Both the position numbers and the translations under genes were made by a program. Positions 45,001-56,865 of a stretch of DNA of 64,000 bases are shown piece after piece. The stretch's first letter is position 1; every line of letters begins with the position of its first letter. The stretch covers positions 53,604,686 to 53,668,685 of the forward strand of contig OZ020306.1 in the NCBI GenBank assembly GCA_963971305.1. Reading direction: 5' to 3'. This DNA comes from Arcuatula senhousia. Its lineage: Eukaryota; Mollusca; Bivalvia; Mytilida; Mytilidae. The notes under the pieces were generated by a model, which searched no databases, was not told where the DNA came from, and was given only the letters and a program-made list of their open reading frames with translations.

Positions 45001-46640
45001 ACCATGTCGTGCATAGTAAATGAATATCAGCACAAAGTATACGATAAAACGAATGAAATAGATAAGGAAAACATTAAAAAGGTTAATGAAGAGAATCAAA
45101 ACGAAATGCCGGAAAATGACTAAGAAATTATTGTCACGAATTTATCATCAAAGAGCTTATCAAACGCTCAAAAGTCGCTTTTGTCAAAAGGTCTCAAATT
45201 CGTACCGACAAGAAAGTTAGGAAATTAGGAATTAAGAAAATTAATTTCCAATTTAAAAACTTGGGAGCACCGTATGCGTTTACGGGAATATTTTTTTCGA
45301 CAAAAAGGATCCCAACACTTATGATTATTCGTCCGAGAACAAATTTAAAGATGAACGAAAACAAAAATCTTTTACGCCAGCCCCGGGTAAAGATAAGTGG
45401 ATGGACATGTGCATACAAAATGTTAAGGATGATGTTATTAGCGGATTACATAAAATTGTTAGAATGAACATCACAAAGGACGAGGAAAGAGCAATGTCGG
45501 AATTACTCAATGATGACGAAATTGTGATATGGCCAGTGGATAAAGGTTCCGGTATAGTATTAACGATGCTGCTAACTATTCCGATGATTTGGAGAAAGAA
45601 GTTTAAGATAGTAAAACGTACACGGAGGTGGATTCCGATTTAACCAGCAAAATTAGAAATAAAGTGAAAAAGTTAGTAATGAGATGCACAAGAGAGGTTT
45701 CATATCTGACGAACTCAGAAAATACATGCTACCATTTGTTTCGATTGCGGGGAAATTCAAACTTATCCTAAACTTCATAAAAAGAACATGCCGGTAAGAA
45801 CCATCGTTAACGGTAGAAATCACCCAACAGCGAAAATGGCGGAGGTTGTCGAGCATCAGTTGAAAGATAATGTGAGGTCTCTTCACGGGTATGTACAATA
45901 TACAACCGATTTCTTAAACAAACTTTCAGACATCAATACTCCTCTCGAGGATGGTACTATCATGTTTTGTATGGACGTTAAAGCTTTATATCCATGCGTA
46001 CTAAGAAAAGAAACAAGAGAAGCAGCAAAAAAAGGCGTTGGACAATCGGACAAACCAAGATATTCCTACGTATGGTGTCCTTAAAATGATGGTTTTAGAA
46101 AATAATCATTTCTCATTTAGTAACCGACACTATATGCAAAAAGAAGGGACGGCGTGAACTATGCGTCAACATATTTTGGGGAATGGGAAACACAAATGTT
46201 TGGCCAATCAGTATACACACCCAATGCGTACTTTAGATATGTTGATGACATTTTTGGACTCTGGGCACACGGGAAGGAAAATCTTCAAAAATTTCACGAA
46301 GCGGCAAATAAATTCATCCTTGCATACGGGTAGATCTTCAGCGGAAAAAAATGAATTTTTAGATGTGAATGTTTTGTTACGAACCGAATTGTTTACAAAA
46401 CCAACAGACAAACATCAATATCTTCATTGCTAATTCATGTCTCCCAGACTCAACAAAATCATCAATTCCTTAGGGACTAGGAGTAGGAATAAAAAGAATA
46501 TGTTCGGAGGACGGGAAGTATCAGGAATGTAGAGAAAATATAAAGGAACAATTAAAGAAGCGAGGATATAATTCGAACACGGTAGAAAAAGAATGGCGGA
46601 AAGTAGATGAACTTTTATTTTAATTTTTTAATTTTATTAT
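45001..46640 (+). pseudogene. Penelope-like reverse transcriptase remnant
   Basis: Fragments in order, across three frames: a basic SKxLxFxPTxR-like stretch near 45190, DKWMDMCIQNVKDDV near 45395, DDEIVIWPVDKGSGIVL near 45515 (the conserved ADKGS block), GKFKLIL near 45750, PVRTIVNGRNHPTAKMAEVV near 45788, MDVKALYP near 45973 (motif A), an eroded G-x-A-M-G region near 46130, AYFRYVDDIFGLW (YVDD, near 46225), and NEFLDVNV then TELFTKPTDKHQYLHC near 46350-46430. Order and wording are those of Penelope-like RTs. Multiple stops and shifts make it inactive. No GIY-YIG domain was recognised. Confidence 0.75.
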
Positions 46641-46888
46641 TTAATTTTATTTTAATTTATTATAGATAGAAAAAGAAAAATTCCGATGGGGTACCTTTAG
46701 TTTTAACATTTTGTAATCAATTACCAGATGTCAAGAATATTTTACGTAAGAACATGACCTCACTTCAGTGACTTCTCACTTCGGATCGAATGAAAGAGAT
46801 TTTTCCCACCCAACCGATTTTAGTGGAGCGGATATAGGATAAAAATTTCACTTTGTGATAAAAGCATGAAATTTGGTATGATGGTGCC
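46641..46888. other. AT-rich sequence with no recognised feature
   Basis: AT-rich sequence between the Penelope remnant and the MITE. It includes GGATAAAAATTTCAC- and GAAATTTGGTATGATGG-like words but no gene and no RNA feature. Confidence 0.45.
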
Positions 46889-46892
46889 TTAA

Positions 46893-47419
46893 GGTAGTAC
46901 AGTGGTAAAAAATCGGTAGGATAAAATTTTTTAAAATTTGCTCATAAGAAGTATCTAAGTATATATGTTTGAAAAATAAAATAAAAAGAATAGGTCACCG
47001 TGCTTAATTTTTGTAGAAAATTGATCAAAAATAGTTCAAATTTGACTATTTTTATATAAATTATCTAGGGGAAAATAGTTTAAAACATTTTTTTTCGTTT
47101 CACGGGATATATTTTTGTTAAATTTTGTTATTTTTTTGAAAATAAGGTATAAAATCATGGCCTCACCGTTAATTTTCTGAAAATAAATTTGAAAAACTGA
47201 ATTTTCCCTACACATTTCATACAAATTATCTCCCTTGAAAAAAGTACGGGAAATGTTATAAAATGAATATAACAGTTAGGTTTTGTTTCAAACTTATTTT
47301 TTCTCTAATAATTTATCATACATACAATCTTCATACAGTAAAATAGCAATGTTTTTGCCTTTGCTAAAATTTGGTAACATGCTCAGAAAAGATGCTCAGT
47401 GTTATACTACTGTACTACC
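46893..47419. mobile_element. MITE flanked by TTAA (piggyBac/Kolobok type)
   Basis: The ends GGTAGTACAGTGGTA (left) and TACTACTGTACTACC (right) are inverted with one mismatch over 15 bp and are each bordered by TTAA (46889-46892 and 47420-47423). The 527-bp interior is AT-rich and non-coding. TTAA target duplication is a hallmark of piggyBac and Kolobok elements; which of the two applies cannot be told from a MITE. Confidence 0.75.
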
Positions 47420-47423
47420 TTAA

Positions 47424-47980
47424 GTACTGAACATTCAGATAAGATCGTTGGCCATTTCAATTTCTGCCGTTTTCAAGATGGCCGCAATGAAATTCAAAAT
47501 GGCATCTTTTCTCATTATTCTTTTGTATACAATTCATGGCTATAACTTTATATTTTCTATTTAAACTATTTATTCATGTTTTTAAGTTTATATATTGTTA
47601 ACAGATATACATGTATATGTTAAGTAATTTTGAATACTTACAGATGCCCGTGCGCTAAATTCTGTCATAAGTGCGGTATATAATGAATAAAACAAATATT
47701 ACATTTTGAGTTACGAATTGCTTATAAGTTTTATGTTTACAGTTTTCAAATGACAAAAAGTGAAAAAGAAGTTGTAAAGAAATATATTTGCAGCAGTCAT
47801 ATTAATGTTACTAAAATAAGACAGTTTATAAAGATATCAATAACAGCCATTTTCAAGATGGCTGTCCTAAAATATTAAATTATATTTCTTTTGTACAATA
47901 TGCCAGATTATATGAAATATTAACCTTTAATTAGTATTACAGCAGCTTGAAAAAAGACTCAAAGATGGATGTTAGTTAAT
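47424..47980. other. Non-coding sequence with TTTTCAAGATGGC words
   Basis: It contains repeated TTTTCAAGATGGCCGC/TTTTCAAGATGGCTGTCC words near 47465 and 47850, typical of dispersed core repeats in this window. No gene is seen. Confidence 0.45.
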
Positions 47981-48340
47981 TATATCCGCACTAGTAAGAG
48001 AGTGGGCTATATTGCAATCACCTTGTCCGTCTGTCTGTCCATCGGGCTGTCCATTACAAACTTTCAAAACGTATTTTTGGGGCTTTTTATGAAGGGATTG
48101 GTGTCATATATTGTACACAGCTTAAGCAGGCCAGTATCACATCTGCTTCCTGTTTTCCGAGCCGGCTTAGACTTTTTAGGGGGGAAAATGACATTTTTTT
48201 TGTAAGATTTCGTGGTTTATACTTAAGGCATTGATTCCAAATTTGGTATAGTGCTTTAGTATGATGAGATGCAACGTGCCTCCTCTTTCTTGTAGATCAG
48301 TCAGGCGTCCACTTTCTGTTTTACGAATGGTCGAGTGGGG
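47981..48340 (+). mobile_element. K: 5' end of a hairpin-ended element
   Basis: TATATCCGCACT, a short loop, AGTGGGCTATAT form a palindrome followed by TTGTCCGTCTGTCTGTCC. This is the same 5' layout as families S, C, D and F. A core-like stretch (TTCCTGTTTTCCGAG, GGTATAGTGCTTTAG) follows, but I see no second arm or 3' hairpin, so the element is probably truncated. Confidence 0.5.
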
Positions 48341-48553
48341 TATCCCAAGCACGACTAATTGGAACCCCTTCTAGTTTGAATCATGCGCCATGATATTGAT
48401 ATTAAATCGTAAGCCATGGTATAAATATTAATTTTCATCTATGTTCAATAAGTAAAAAAAAAAAGCAAAATATTGTAAAAGGTAATTGTGACATTACCGA
48501 CATAAAAGTGATTTTAGTTACAATAAGTCTAAAGACTGACCTTTTGGGTTTTT

Positions 48554-48596
48554 ATACGACCGCAAAAAATTTTCGATCGTATAATGTTATGGCGAT

Positions 48597-48629
<33 letters not shown>

Positions 48630-50007
48630 TGGGGACATTTGGTTTCCGTGCGATAACGTAAGTAAATATTGACCAATTGTTATGAAATTTTAATATGATG
48701 TTTGTAACCACTAAAGAAAGGTTCCTATTGTATTTGGGGTTGGTGGCCCTTACCGTTTTGGAAAAAAGGGCCAAAAGGGGCTAAAACGGGTGTATTGACA
48801 AAACTGTTGTAGAATGTTTATTATTCAATAGATTTTGATAATTCTTTTTTTATTGAATTCCTCATTAAATTCTGTCAACAAAATGTGTCAATGGTTTTGA
48901 TGTATATTGAACCGTTACATTGCTACAGGGGGTCGAAAAGGGGCCACACCCAAAAAAATGACTTTTTTATTTGTGGTCCGATTTTCAAAATCTTTTTTTC
49001 ATTGGAATCCTTGTGAAAATCCCTGCCTGCATTTTTCAATCAGATTTGCAATATCTCTTATGGTTTTTTGAGAAATTAGGGGTCAAAGGGGTCAAAAACG
49101 CCATTTTTAAAAGTTTGTCAAGCCAAATAATTTTATACCAAAAATTTAGTTGTACTGGGCCAGCCAATTGTTATGAAGGTTTGATATGATGTTTTTAACC
49201 AATAGAGGAAGGTTCCTTTTGTATTTGGGGTTGGTGGCCCTTACCGTTTTGGAAAAAAGGGCCAAAAGGGGCTAAAACGGGTGTATTGACAAAACTGTTG
49301 TAGAATGTTTATTATTCAATAGATTTTGATAATTCTTTTTTTATTGAATTCCTCATTAAATTCTGTCAACAAAATGTGTCAATGGTTTTGATGTATATTG
49401 AACCGTTACATTGCTACAGGGGGTCGAAAAGGGGCCACACAAAAAAAATGACTTTTTTATTTGTGGTCCGATTTTCAAAATCTTTTTTTCATTGGAATCC
49501 TTGTGAAAATCCCTGCCTGCATTTATCAATCAGATTTGCAATATCTCTTACGGTTTTTGAGAAATTAGGGGTCAAAGGGGCAAAAAACGCCATTTTTAAA
49601 AGTTGGTCAAGGCAAATGGTTTTACACAAGAAATTTAGCTGTAGTGGGCCAGCCAATTGTTATGAAGTTTAAATATGATGATTATATACACTGAAGGAAG
49701 CTTTTTATTGCATTTGGGGTTTGTGGTCCTAACCTTTTTTTTTAAAAGGGCCAAAAGGGGCTAAATTGTGTCAAAAATGTCAACGAATTTAGAAATAAGA
49801 TTTTTTTTCTATTAAATGTTATTGTAAATATATATGTGTCAAATATGCATTTTAAAGTCCACCACAGGATGCATGTGTAAAAAAGGCTTTGTAAGTCCAC
49901 CATGGGCTGCATGTGACCAAAGTAATAGACTATCCATATTGGGCCTCCGATGTACAGGATTCATCTTGTTGCGGTCGTATCATGCTGCGCTCGGCATAGC
50001 TTTTTAT
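48554..50007 (+). mobile_element. P5: P-family variant b with a 493-bp internal tandem duplication
   Basis: The 5' palindrome ATACGACCGCAAAAAATTTT, CGATCGTAT is followed by GTCGTC repeats. Variant-b core is present twice, about 493 bp apart (for example GAAAGGTTCC near 48717, GGAAGGTTCC near 49207; GGTGTATTGACAAAACTG near 48790 and 49281). The 3' end has the inverted arm, the hairpin GCTGCGCTCGGCATAGC and TTTTTAT. Downstream sequence is AT-rich. No protein is encoded. Confidence 0.82.
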
Positions 50008-51361
50008 TGAGGTGTAATGTAGGACTGATACATGGTATTATTAGAAAAATGTCACCTGTAAGCTCAATACTTGAATATCGTCATTTACTCAGAATAACTA
50101 GTACATTACAACTCGTACATTTTACTCAGAGTAACAAGTACATTACTAGTCATACATGTCAACAAAAAGTGTTGTGTAGGGTAAAGACCTTAAGTCAAGG
50201 TTTTTCTTATAGTACAAAACTTTAATGAATGACTCTCATATAAAGAAACTGCACATTTTTGTAAAGTACTGTTAAAGAGGCATTATCAATTATACAGATA
50301 CAAAATTCTCGGCTTTCCAACTGCCAAGCCAAACCAGAACAATCCTTAGTTCTTAAAACAATATGATGGTTTTTACGTATAATTTCATGAAAAGATACAT
50401 TCGTCAATTAACATAGATTTTGTTTTATAGTAACACTAAACGTCAGTGGGACAACTGGTTTATCTTATTTTTCTGAGTTCTTTTTCGTATTTTAGTGTGT
50501 TTTGTATGGCATGTATTATGGACTTCGTGAACACAACACAACTTTTGACGTTTTTGTAAATCATTGTATTTACAAAATACCCAAATTACTAAAGAGTTTA
50601 AAATTAAAAGCTGTTATTGTATTGCGATTTTCATAGGGTTTTTTTTGTGCCGAGCAGGGGCAAAAATAGTCAGTCAATACCACAATATTAACATAATGTA
50701 AAAAAGACATCAATCTTTATTTGGTTTTACATGTAAATTAGCATTGTACATCATTATATTTTTTCTGATAGTAGCATTATCACTAGGAAGCCTTATAGAG
50801 AATGTGATAGGAGATTTTTAGTGTCAGAAAAAAACAGAATTTGTTTCCTAATATAGGTGTCAAATGTCCAATAAAAACAAGAAATTTAAACGGAAAGAGT
50901 AGTTTTTGCACAAAACATTAAAAAAAGCTCCATTTTAATTTTTCGGCAGTCATATTGAAAATGACCGAACTCAAGTTGGTCAACTATAAATTCTGAACCA
51001 TTATATATATTGAGAAATGTTTGTACAAAATTTCATGCTTACACGTCCTGTCCTTGTTAGTGTTTACTGGTTTTGAATCTGCCCTTTCAGACTTTGACAT
51101 TCGAATGTCCAATTATATTGCTTGGAAAACAGGGATATTTATATTTTTGTCACTTTATTGTGCATGCGCACTTACACATAAATATATTAACTTACAATAG
51201 TGCATTTGCCAATTGTTGTTCACTTTGATTATTTTGGGTACTTAGTCATATTTTACCGGATATTACTGTTACCGTCGGTAACCAGCCACCGGACAAGGAA
51301 AAGAACATCGCTTGCTCTCAATGCAATTCCAATATTTCATTAGTGTCACTAATTTATAAAC
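50008..51361. other. AT-rich sequence with one copy of a diverged dispersed unit
   Basis: No gene is recognised. From about 50866 to 51190 a unit with CAATAAAAACAAGAAA, GACCGAACTCAAG, ATTTCATGCTTA and TGGAAAACAGGGATATTTAT matches units at 51780-52020 and 52045-52250. Confidence 0.5.
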
Positions 51362-51751
51362 ACAAAAATAGGGCATCTAATGCGACATAAAATGGTACCC
51401 CGCCACGATATTCATCAGTAGTTTAATATATATTTTTTTCTATACTGTATATACTAAACATCTAAATAGAGACAGAAAAGAAATGTTTATCTTAATAAGA
51501 CCAGAAAATTTCATCATTTTCAAATTGGGAAAATTTACAAAGTGGCAAATCTTCAATAATATTTTCTCGGATCAACCTGAAAAACTTGACCTGTATTTTA
51601 TTGCACTCAACAGCTGTGCAAAATATTAATTCAAATACTTTGAGGCGTATTCAAGTTAGCCACCAGAAACGTTCGGGGACGGACGGACGGACAGACAAAG
51701 AAAGAAACTAAGAGTATAACATAATACCGCGCCACTTCGTGTGGCGGGGTA
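51362..51751 (-). mobile_element. L: short complete hairpin-ended element, minus strand
   Basis: On the minus strand, after a T-run, the 5' palindrome is TACCCCGCCAC-ACGAA-GTGGCGCGGTA. A GTCTGTCCGTCCGTCCGTCC patch follows, then about 200 bp of core. The 3' end has the inverted arm GTGGCGGGGTACC, the hairpin GCAT-TAG-ATGC and CCTATTTTTGTG. At 390 bp it shows all the parts of the architecture in minimal form. Confidence 0.72.
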
Positions 51752-52300
51752 AAAAAGGTAGTTACACATAAAAGATAATAAAGAAATGGCGCCATTTTAA
51801 TTTCGAAAAAGGCCGAAACCAAGATGGCCAACTGTGAATTCTTAACCATCATATATTGACAAATATTTGTACTAAATTTCATGTTTTTATCACGATGTAA
51901 ACTATTTTGGTGAAAAATCAAGTTTAAAAGCAACTCACGGCTTGGAAAACTGGGATATTTATACTTTTGACAGTTTAGTGTGCATGCACATTAACAAATA
52001 ATTTAATTAACCTTACATATATAAATTGTTTCCTAATATAGATGTCAATTGTCCAATAAAAACAAGAAAAGATTATAGAGAAATGACGCCATTTTTATTT
52101 CGCGGTGGCCATCTTGAAAATGGCGGAATTCAAGATGACCAACTATGAATTCTGAACCAATATATATTGAAGAATGTTTGTACAAAATGTTGTGTCATGC
52201 GTTATCACGATGTGAAATATTTTGGTGAAAAATCAAGTTCATCCGCTGCACTATTTTGGCTTTTCGCAGAGACAGCAATTTACAAGATATTTCGGTTAAA
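51752..52300. repeat. Two diverged copies of a dispersed unit flanking L
   Basis: Copies at about 51777-52020 and 52045-52260 share GACGCCATTTTTATTTCG, AAGATGRCCAACTRTGAATT, TTTGGTGAAAAATCAAGTT and TGGGATATTTATACTTTTG with a third copy at 50866-51190. L lies between them and may have inserted into the array. Confidence 0.5.
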
Positions 52301-52966
52301 AAAAAAAGCACAATAAAATGTTCTTTAAAAATGCTCAAGGAAGACAATAATTTGAGTTGTTATATTGTCAATCACATTTATTGAGTTAACAATTATTCTT
52401 CCCCTCAAACTTATTCAAGTTTCCAAAAAATTCTTTGAAAATGAGATACCTTAAATAATATCAATGCACTTAATACGATTTATATACATGTATATTCATA
52501 TACATTTACAATGTGCTGTTTGGTTTAGAGACTTAGCAAATTAATATTTTGCACATTCAGGCTTGCATTCGGTCTAATAGAGTGTGATGATATAACACTA
52601 AATCATTAGTTCTTTGAAGTGTTGTAATTTTTTACATCAGTCGATAAATGCTTCTTAGCTAGCTGTCAGTTACTGCGAGTGTTCTCAAGAGATTTCCTCT
52701 GCGTCTCGTTGTTCTCTTATTGTGCTCTTGCCTCCTGTTTTCTCTTGTTGAATTGAACTTTTATCGATTTGATTTAAGAGTGGTTTTTTTTGTGTGCTTT
52801 GTACAGGATTAGCAATAGGGGGTGGAGGTTGGGCCCAGAAAACTAGTTTAACCCCGCAACATTTTATATGTGCCTGTCCTTAGCCAGGAATCCTGGTCAA
52901 AGCTTTTGTTTGTCCCTATCATCTGTTTTTTGTTCTGTGTCCATAAAAGAGTCTTTCGTTTATAAT
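52301..52966. other. Non-coding sequence, possible old repeat near its right end
   Basis: No gene is seen. The stretch AACCCCGCAACATTTTATAT, GTGCCTGTCCTTAGCC near 52850-52890 resembles a dispersed sequence that I associate with bivalve genomes, but I cannot confirm this. The F element begins just after it. Confidence 0.4.
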
Positions 52967-53752
52967 TATACCCCCGTTCGAAGAAGAGGGGGGTATACTG
53001 GTTTACCTCTGTCCGTCCGTCCTTCCGTCCGCAACATAACTTTTGTAGTAGTTTTCTCAGCAACTACATATCACAGTGACTTGAAATTTGGTATACATGT
53101 ATGAGTTAAGTGACAGGTCCTTTATCGCAAGTACCAAAATTAGGTATGTCGGATATCTACTTCCTGTTTACCGACTTACTCAATTTTCAACATTACTAGT
53201 CAATCGTTGAAAATTTTCGTAACATTTTTTTCAGCAACTACATATCACAGTGACTTGAAATTTGGTATATCAGTTCATTGTGAGGTCCTTTATCGCGAGT
53301 ACCGAAATTAGGTCTGTCTGATATCTTCTTCCTGTTTACTGACTAAGTCAATTTTAAACATTTCTAATCAATTGTTTGAAAATTTCATAACATTTTTTCT
53401 CAGCAACTACATATCACAGTGACTTGAAATTTGGTATATCAGTTCATTCTGAGGTCCTTTATCGCGAGTACCGAAATTAGGTTTGTCGGATATCTACTTC
53501 ATGTTTACCGACATAGTCAATTTTCTACATTACTAGTCAATTGTTGAAAATTTTTGTAACATTTTTTCTGAGAAAATACATATCACCGTGACTTGAAATT
53601 TGGTATATGAGTTCAGTATGAGGTCCTTTATTGCGAGTATCAAAATGAGGTCTGTATAATAGCTACTTCATGTTTACCGACATAGTTTATTTTTGGGGTA
53701 GCGGGGGTTTACTAAGTGAGCAGTTGCTCACAGATTCACAGATTCCTTGTTT
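52967..53752 (+). mobile_element. F: complete hairpin-ended tandem-core element
   Basis: The 5' palindrome TATACCCCCGTTCG, then AAGAGGGGGGTATA, is followed by CTGTCCGTCCGTCCTTCCGTCC. Four core units of about 180 bp contain CAGCAACTACATATCACAG, TGACTTGAAATTTGGTATA and GAGGTCCTTTATCGCGAGTA. The 3' end has the inverted arm AGCGGGGGTTTA, the hairpin GTGAGCA-GT-TGCTCAC, then TTCCTTGTTTA. No coding capacity is visible. Confidence 0.82.
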
Positions 53753-53930
53753 AGGGATTGTTTTTTTAATATTATGTATTGATTCTTAGTCTTTGGCCAA
53801 TGCAAGATGGCGAGCAGTAACCCTGGTCATGTTGAAGGCTGCTGGCTGTAAATTGCCGTTTATTGTCCCCCGCCGCAACGCTACGGATGGACAAAGTAAT
53901 GGTTTTCGTCATTTCGTGTGTCCGTGCCGT

Positions 53931-55383
53931 TGTTACATACTAGTTTTTCCCCCATACTAGAATTTCCCCCCGGAAAAAATGAGTATATACTGAGCTTTCC
54001 CCCCGGAAGATCTAGTATATACTAGATTTTCCCCCGGGGGAAAATGAGTATATACTGAGCTTTCCCCCAGGGGAAAATCTGGTATGTGTAAACACATACT
54101 CAATTTTCCGCCATTCTGATCTTTCCCTTTTCAAAACCGTTGCAATATTAATGACTGTGAATGTAAAATGCGAGGTTTTCAATATTTTAAAGATGACTAC
54201 TAATGAATTTTAATTTATTGGTATTTTCTTTTTCATTTTTAATAAAATTAATAATATGGGGAAACCCATATTGTCTGTGTGTACGCTAAGTGCAAAACGA
54301 ATACTCTAGTTTCTAGACCGGAGACATAGAAATGCCCTTGCATCCAACCGTCTGTGCGTCTGTCACAGTTTATGTATAGCAGTAACTGCTATTGGTAGGC
54401 TTTCGATATTTGGTGTGCAGCTTAAGGGAGTCTCTTATGGTAGAATGCGCTTTCAGGTCTGTTCCTTATCTATGTCCCGTTTAACGAGCAGACTTAGAAT
54501 TATTTGCGCTTGGATAAGACCAAAGAGTTATTGAAATTATTTGCGCTTGGGTAAGACCAAAGAGTTATGTTCTTGTATGTTTATTAATGCTCGAAAACTG
54601 CGCTTACATTTTACGATTTGAATATATTTTTTTCTAAATCTTAACTCTAATGAATAGTTGTGCTTTTCTTACATGTTGATCTTCTAGGGATTAGTTCATT
54701 TGCAACAAGACTATTTTTACGGTTTCCTATAGAAATGTATTGAATAAAATTTTATTTGGTTAAAATTTGAAGTATCTGTTGTAGCATTTCGAAAATTAGG
54801 AAAGTGTATCTATATCAGAAAAAAAGACAATGAAAAATATCAACAAACAACTGCTGTGGATGTTATTATAGTTGCAAGTTCTGATTATTTCTGAAATCTA
54901 ATCTATTTCAATACCTTTACATGTAATACCTTATAACATACTAGTTGGCTGTATTGCCTAAAGTAAGCCATCAAATTAAGAGCACACTATGAAGCAAAAA
55001 ACAAATTGAGACTAGCCTTTGTCTTGGATAATTATAAAACATAATCAAGACAATTTGAACTTAAAACCCCAAAAATTTTACAAATAGATCAAGTAAAACT
55101 GTACATTTAACCATCATAAGTGCATAATTAGAAGTGTAACATTGACATAGTGATAGAAAATAACATATTACATATTACAAGTAAGACTACACAGAGCCCA
55201 TATATGAAGGGGAAACCTCAGTATGGGTTTGCGAAAAGGGGAAAATCTAGTATATACTCATTTTTCCTACCCGATTTTTAGGGGGAAAAATCAGTATATA
55301 CTGATATTTCCGGGGGGAAATCTCAGTATATACTGATTCTTCCGGGAGGAAAGATGAGTAGGGGGAAAAACTAGTATGTAACA
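53931..55383. mobile_element. TIR DNA transposon, non-autonomous, Ginger-like (copy 2)
   Basis: The ends TGTTACATAC and GTATGTAACA are flanked by CCGT (53927-53930 and 55384-55387). The joined flank reads GTCCGTGCCGTCACACTTTTG, a normal E core. Subterminal clusters of AGTATATACT and CCCCCGGGGG palindromes lie at 53945-54090 and 55240-55365. The interior (1.45 kb) matches copy 1 outside its insertions and encodes no transposase. Confidence 0.8.
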
Positions 55384-55499
55384 CCGTCACACTTTTGTGA
55401 GTGCAGCTCCTCTGAGACCCTTGAACGGATTTTGATGAAATTTTGTATGATTGTTTGTCATGATTTGTAGTTGATTATATCGCACATTTTGATTCGACA

Positions 55500-56011
55500 A
55501 AGGAGTAGAGCCACGAATGCCTTAAATTGGCCCGGTATTTTTACTTATTTTTAAACTACTTCAACTCTTTGTAAATTTATCCAAAATGAGTTGAGGCATA
55601 ACACGCCATAAATTATAAAATTTTTAATTTTTCGCCTATTTTCACTGTTTTTTCGTCGTATTTTGTCAAAAATAGTATTGATCACATTTGTCGACCATCG
55701 TAATTTTTTGATAATCATTTTAAAACATGAAAATACACATTTCTATCACAAAATAATTTTGGTCGACGGGTGTGGCCATTTCCGTACATGAAAATCAATA
55801 AACGAGATTTTGTACAAAATAGACTGTTAGCTCACTGTCCTTGTTGATAAACAATTTAACCAAAAGATATTGCAATTTATAAAATATGAAGTCTAATGAA
55901 TATCATGGGAGCAATTACAAGGAAGTATATCAAAGTAGAATTTTTGGGCTGATTTGGGGCCTTCGTGGCTCTACTCCTTTCGCAGGAGTTATGGGACTTT
56001 ACCGACTTTTT
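55500..56011. other. E-element interior, unclassified
   Basis: AT-rich sequence between E core words. It contains GGAGTAGAGCCACGAATGCC near 55503 and an inverted relative, GGCCTTCGTGGCTCTACTCC, near 55959-55978. These form an inverted pair about 460 bp apart and suggest an unrecognised TIR insertion bounded by GAGTAGAGCCACGAA-type ends. No gene is seen. Confidence 0.45.
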
Positions 56012-56054
56012 ATACGACCGCAAAAAATTTGCGGACGTATAATGGTATGATGCT

Positions 56055-56086
<32 letters not shown>

Positions 56087-56865
56087 CCGTTAACTTTAGT
56101 GTATACACGATAACTTTAGTTCTAGTTATCCAAATGCAATGAAATTTGACAATGATATTTCTTACCATTAAAGGATGGATGGGATTGATTTTGGGAGTCC
56201 CCCCTTTTTTCATTTAGAAATTAAGCGCCAAAAGGGGCCAAAATTGCAACTTTTTTGTTTGTTCTTACAATAACTTTTTCAATTCTTCTCCTCTGAAACT
56301 ACTAAACAGAATTTAATGAAACTTGGTATGATTGATCATTAGGGTGTCCTGCACTATAGTAATGTTTCGATTTCTGATTCGTCAAAAAACATGGCCACCG
56401 TGGCTAAAAATAGACCATGGGGGTCAGACTACTGTTTTTAGCTTGTAATTCAAAAAGTATAAGAGATAGATGAAATCTGATGCCACCCTACTGCTTCAGG
56501 ATCAAAAGTTCTACAAAAGTCTCCATTTGGTCGAAGTTGTCAGAAGACCCCTTATAGGGGTTACGGCCCCTTAAAGGTGAAAAATAGCATTTTTTCATGT
56601 TTTTGCCCTATAGTATGAAAATTATTGCAGATAGCAAAAAGCTGTTGCTTGCTTAATTGTTCAGCTCATTTAGCTCTACAAAAAACTCCATAGGGTCGAA
56701 GTTGTCAGATTACCCCTTATAGGGGCTACAGCCCCTAAAATAATGTTTTTTCATGTTTTTGGCCTATGAAATGAAAACTATAGCAGGTAGAGAGAAGCTG
56801 TTGCTTGCTTAAATGTTTAGCTCATTTACACAATTAAGAATTGATTTTTGCGACCCCACCTTTTT
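56012..56865 (+). mobile_element. P6: chimeric P-family element lacking its 3' end
   Basis: The 5' palindrome ATACGACCGCAAAAAATTTG and P core are followed at about 56265 by S-type core (CATGGCCACCGTGGCTAAAA, CAGATTACCCC) as in P3. About 30 bp of P core (AATTAAGAATTGATTTTTGC) then run into the T-run where P7 begins. No P 3' terminus follows P7, so this copy has a 5' end but no 3' end of its own. Confidence 0.75.

Larger units (their letters stand above)
44340..46640 (+). mobile_element. Decayed Penelope-like element with OTU-like upstream region
   Basis: A run of plus-strand protein fragments in several frames spells out a recognisable element. There is an N-terminal segment (44362-44518) reading NSHLDFLKRCVDEKIIPKRF, an OTU-like segment (44543-44992), then Penelope-like N-terminal, RT and C-terminal words (about 45001-46640). 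Many frameshifts and stops interrupt it. A downstream (TTTTAATTT)n-like run at 46615-46660 may mark the 3' end. I could not find target duplications. Confidence 0.72.

Noticed and set aside
45194..45510. Minus-strand open frames over the Penelope remnant
   Set aside because: They are shadows: the recognisable Penelope words are on the plus strand.
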